A stretch of DNA of 64,000 nucleotides, from positions 1 through 64,000 of the forward strand of contig NASX01000011.1 of assembly GCA_002085155.1 (NCBI GenBank), written 5' to 3'. This DNA is from Sorangiineae bacterium NIC37A_2. Lineage in GTDB: Bacteria > Myxococcota_A > Polyangia > Polyangiales > Polyangiaceae. The notes below the pieces were generated by a model, which saw nothing but the letters and a program-made list of their open reading frames with translations, did not search any database and was not told the origin of the DNA. The stretch's first letter is position 1, and each line of letters starts with the position of its first letter. A program made the position numbers and the translations under genes. Shown one piece after another: positions 61,859 to 64,000 of the stretch.

Positions 61859-62185
61859 TTACGGGGCGCTCTTCGCGGGGGCCGCGTCGTCGGGGACCGC
61901 GACCGCGTTGCCTCGCGCCTTCGCCGCGTTTTCCAGAGTGTCGCCGGTCGAAGAGGAAAGGTACGCGAGGATAATGCTCGTCGCGAAGAAGACGCTGGCG
62001 GTGACCCAGGTCGTCTTGGTCAGCACGTTTCCTGCGCCGCGGCCGCCGAACACCTGCTGGGCGGAGCCGCCGCCGAAAGCGCCGAGACCGCCGCTCTTGC
62101 CCGGTTGGATCAGGATCACGAGCACGAGGAAAAAGCAGGCCACAACGTGCAGGACGGTGAGGGGGGTCTCAATGATCTCGAGCAT
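61859..62185 (-). CDS. secG: SecG preprotein translocase subunit
   Basis: 108 residues with two membrane helices: VLHVVACFFLVLVILIQPGK and TWVTASVFFATSIILAYLSS. Between them is the SecG loop GGLGAFGGGSAQQVFGGRGA. The C-terminal Ala/Pro tail is longer than in E. coli. It assists SecYE in protein export. The neighbourhood pgk-tpiA-secG is the usual bacterial arrangement. Confidence 0.95.
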   Translation of the reverse strand: MLEIIETPLTVLHVVACFFLVLVILIQPGKSGGLGAFGGGSAQQVFGGRGAGNVLTKTTWVTASVFFATSIILAYLSSSTGDTLENAAKARGNAVAVPDDAAPAKSAP

Positions 62186-62227
62186 GGTCTCAGGCTTTCT
62201 CTCTCGTGGTCAGCGGCAGAAGGGGTC

Positions 62228-63007
62228 TTAGGAAGCGCTCAGGGCCTCGGCAGCGGCGATGATCTCCGCGAAGCCGGCGGGCTCGAGAGAAGCTCCGCCC
62301 ACCAGGGCGCCATCGATGTTCGGGCAGCCGAGGAGCTCCTTGGCGTTCGAGCCTTTCACGCTGCCGCCGTAGAGAACGAGGGTCTGTTCAGCGACCTTCT
62401 CCCCCTGCTTCTCGCGGAGCCGCGAGCGAATTGCAGCGTGGACCTCTTCGGCCTGCTCAGGGGTGGCAACCTTGCCGGTTCCGATAGCCCAGACGGGCTC
62501 GTAGGCGATCACGCCGAAACCAGGGTCCTTCGTGAACAGATCCGCGAAGCTGTCGAGCTGCTCAAAGACGACGTCGAGGGTCTTTCCAGCCTCGCGCTCG
62601 GCCAAGGTCTCGCCGATGCAAGCGATCGGGCGAAGCCCCGCGGCGAGGGCGGCCGCGATCTTTTCGCGGATGAAGGCGTTGGACTCAGCGAAGTACTGGC
62701 GACGCTCGCTATGGCCCAAGATGACCCACTTCGCGCCAGCCGTGAGGATCATGGGAGCGCTGATCTCACCGGTGAAGGCTCCGCTGTCTTTCGGGTAAAG
62801 GTTCTGAGCAGCGACCTCGACGCGGCTCTTCTCCTCCGAGAGAGTGTGAGCCACAGCCGCGAGCGCGGTGAACGGAGGAGACACGACGACGCTGACGTGG
62901 GGAGCTTTTTCAGCAGCGCGAGCCACTGCGGCGGCGAGCTCGCAGCCGTCCTCGCCTCCCTTGTTGAGTTTCCAGTTGCCAGCGATGAGGGGGGTACGTG
63001 TCGTCAT
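62228..63007 (-). CDS. tpiA: Triosephosphate isomerase
   Basis: 259 residues, TIM barrel. Active-site residues: Lys in AGNWKLNKGG, His in WVILGHSERRQYF, Glu in GVIAYEPVWAIGTGKVATPE. Phosphate-binding loop YGGSVKGSNA. It interconverts glyceraldehyde 3-phosphate and dihydroxyacetone phosphate. The ATG overlaps the stop of the PGK-like gene by four bases (ATGA). Confidence 0.97.
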   Translation of the reverse strand: MTTRTPLIAGNWKLNKGGEDGCELAAAVARAAEKAPHVSVVVSPPFTALAAVAHTLSEEKSRVEVAAQNLYPKDSGAFTGEISAPMILTAGAKWVILGHSERRQYFAESNAFIREKIAAALAAGLRPIACIGETLAEREAGKTLDVVFEQLDSFADLFTKDPGFGVIAYEPVWAIGTGKVATPEQAEEVHAAIRSRLREKQGEKVAEQTLVLYGGSVKGSNAKELLGCPNIDGALVGGASLEPAGFAEIIAAAEALSAS

Positions 63008-64000
63008 GTCAGGGTTCCTCGAAGGGCCTCGAGCCCCGGGAGCTTCTTGTCCAGGAGCAAGGCGAGCGCCGATTTGCCACCATCGGAGATACAGTCAATC
63101 GAAATCGGGGAATCGCCCCGGGTGGCTCGGACGGACGCGACGCTATCGTCACCGACTACCACCGTAAAGGCAGAAGAGGCCGAGAGGGCGTCGATCACGG
63201 TCCGGGTGCCCACGGAAAACTCGGGATTCCGGTAGAAACCGACGGTTCCGGACCAGACGACCGCTCCGGCGCGTTCGATTTCTCGCGTGAGCAGCTCCCT
63301 CGACTTGGGTCCGAGGTCGAGGGCCATCTTGCCCTCTGGGACGTGGGAGGCAGAAGCGATGTCAGAGCTCTGGGCACGCGGATCGGAGCCGACTGCGAAG
63401 TCTACGGGAAGGACGAGCTTGTCTCCGAGCTTGTCCGCGAGGGTTCGCGCGCCGGCGAGGAAGTCCGACTCGAAACTTGTGGCGCCGAGGGCGCCCCCGA
63501 GTGCGGCGACCATAGTGTTCGCCGCGACTCCGACCAGCGCGACGCGATGGAAGTTCGGCAGGAGTGCGAGCAGCTCGTCGCTCCGGGCTTTGAGCGAGTT
63601 CCCACCCCAGATCAAGAGGCGGGGACTATCGATCGAGCTGCGGAGGCGGGCGAAGGCGGAGAGCTCCGCCCAAAGTCCAGGGCCCGCCGCACGGCGATCG
63701 ACGAGGCGGGGCAAGATCGTTGTCGTGGCCGAGGAGTAAGCGAGCGGTCGAAGCGAGTCAGCGACGTAGAGATCGATATGGGGCAATAAGGCGTGTGCGA
63801 AGGCGTCGGCTTGGGGTCCGGTGTCGTCCTCTCCGGCCAAGTTCGGCAGACAACAGACGCGCCCCGGGCGCAGTCCTTCGATGATCTTCTTGAGAGCTTC
63901 GCTGGTCGCGCTGTCGGGCAAATGGACCTCGAGTTTTCCGAGCTCGGCGAGACGCACAAGGACAGGCTCGATGCTCGGCGCCTTTTCGTTCGGCAGGCCG
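63004..64000 (-). CDS. pgk: Divergent phosphoglycerate kinase-like protein, 5' end outside the window
   Basis: The frame remains open to the window edge; residues before the GTG at 63957 (SIEPVLVRLAEL) match a PGK N-terminal helix, so the gene begins outside. The PGK fold is traceable: CLPNLAGEDDTGPQ, VALVGVAANTMVAALGG, DLGPKSRELLTREI and LDKKLPGLEAL. However the catalytic motifs deviate: GGAKVS is GGNSLKA, WNGPxGVFE is WSGTVGFYR, GGGDS is VVGDDS, and STGGGA is SDGGKSA. The AHRAHAS Arg motif is also lost (LAYSSATT). It is either an inactive paralogue or a highly divergent enzyme. Its stop overlaps the tpiA start. Confidence 0.75.
   Translation of the reverse strand, partial: GLPNEKAPSIEPVLVRLAELGKLEVHLPDSATSEALKKIIEGLRPGRVCCLPNLAGEDDTGPQADAFAHALLPHIDLYVADSLRPLAYSSATTTILPRLVDRRAAGPGLWAELSAFARLRSSIDSPRLLIWGGNSLKARSDELLALLPNFHRVALVGVAANTMVAALGGALGATSFESDFLAGARTLADKLGDKLVLPVDFAVGSDPRAQSSDIASASHVPEGKMALDLGPKSRELLTREIERAGAVVWSGTVGFYRNPEFSVGTRTVIDALSASSAFTVVVGDDSVASVRATRGDSPISIDCISDGGKSALALLLDKKLPGLEALRGTLT

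Overview
The window reads as a GC-rich chromosomal segment of a member of the Myxococcota, probably order Polyangiales. The pointers are Gly/Ser-rich lipoproteins and secreted proteases, a protein with both MXAN_5187-type domains, a MYXO-CTERM-like tail, Ser/Thr kinases with an HRDVSP catalytic loop, an FHA-sigma54 activator, and OmpA with thrombospondin-3-like calcium repeats. All family calls come from reading the translated sequence; no database search was possible. No tRNA, rRNA, CRISPR array, insertion sequence or complete phage was seen.

Layout. 0-2 kb: a KAP-type P-loop NTPase cut short by a stop codon and a DUF559 nuclease. 2-4 kb: an outer-membrane barrel and a PAS histidine kinase. 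4.5-9.4 kb: a lipoprotein/metalloprotease locus with a pentamer repeat in the signal-peptide region, an internal frameshift and a decapitated metzincin. 9.6-10.7 kb: two abutting fragments resembling a BREX PglX methyltransferase and a BREX/Lhr-type helicase, which look like the scar of a deleted defence locus. 10.7-15.4 kb: a diiron protein coupled to a Cys-rich lipoprotein, SfsA, a family 2 glycosyltransferase and a GH8 lipoprotein. 15.6-23 kb: a stand-alone PglZ-domain protein, a repeat-rich gap, a cupredoxin-like/MXAN_5187 pair, TrxB and a family 4 uracil-DNA glycosylase. 23-30 kb (minus strand): envelope proteins, OmpA-TSP3, LexA, a cyclic-nucleotide-binding protein and TonB-ExbD-ExbB.

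30-38 kb is a signalling region: two divergent Ser/Thr kinases, a PEGA protein, a small lipoprotein, an FHA-AAA+-Fis sigma54 activator, then a non-coding stretch with five copies of TTGTGCAA/TTGCACAA, a terminator and a near-consensus -24/-12 promoter leading into a secreted lipoprotein gene. A kinase-to-activator-to-enhancer-to-target circuit is the most attractive hypothesis in the window. 38-47 kb: a periplasmic-binding-protein-like lipoprotein coupled to a MYXO-CTERM-like trypsin, an FHA-GGDEF cyclase, a GT-C membrane protein, an RLAN ATP-grasp enzyme, a lidless Hsp70 and DUF456. 47-54.5 kb: a hypothetical protein, Lhr helicase and a Cys-repeat metzincin lipoprotein.

54.6-60.3 kb is a complete iron-sulfur assembly operon (iscS-iscU-iscA-hscB-hscA-fdx) headed by a MerR-family regulator carrying a C-terminal four-cysteine motif where an Rrf2-type IscR would be expected. 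60.4-64 kb (minus strand): a GT-C membrane protein and the pgk-tpiA-secG end of a glycolytic cluster. The PGK copy has lost most canonical catalytic motifs and runs off the window edge.
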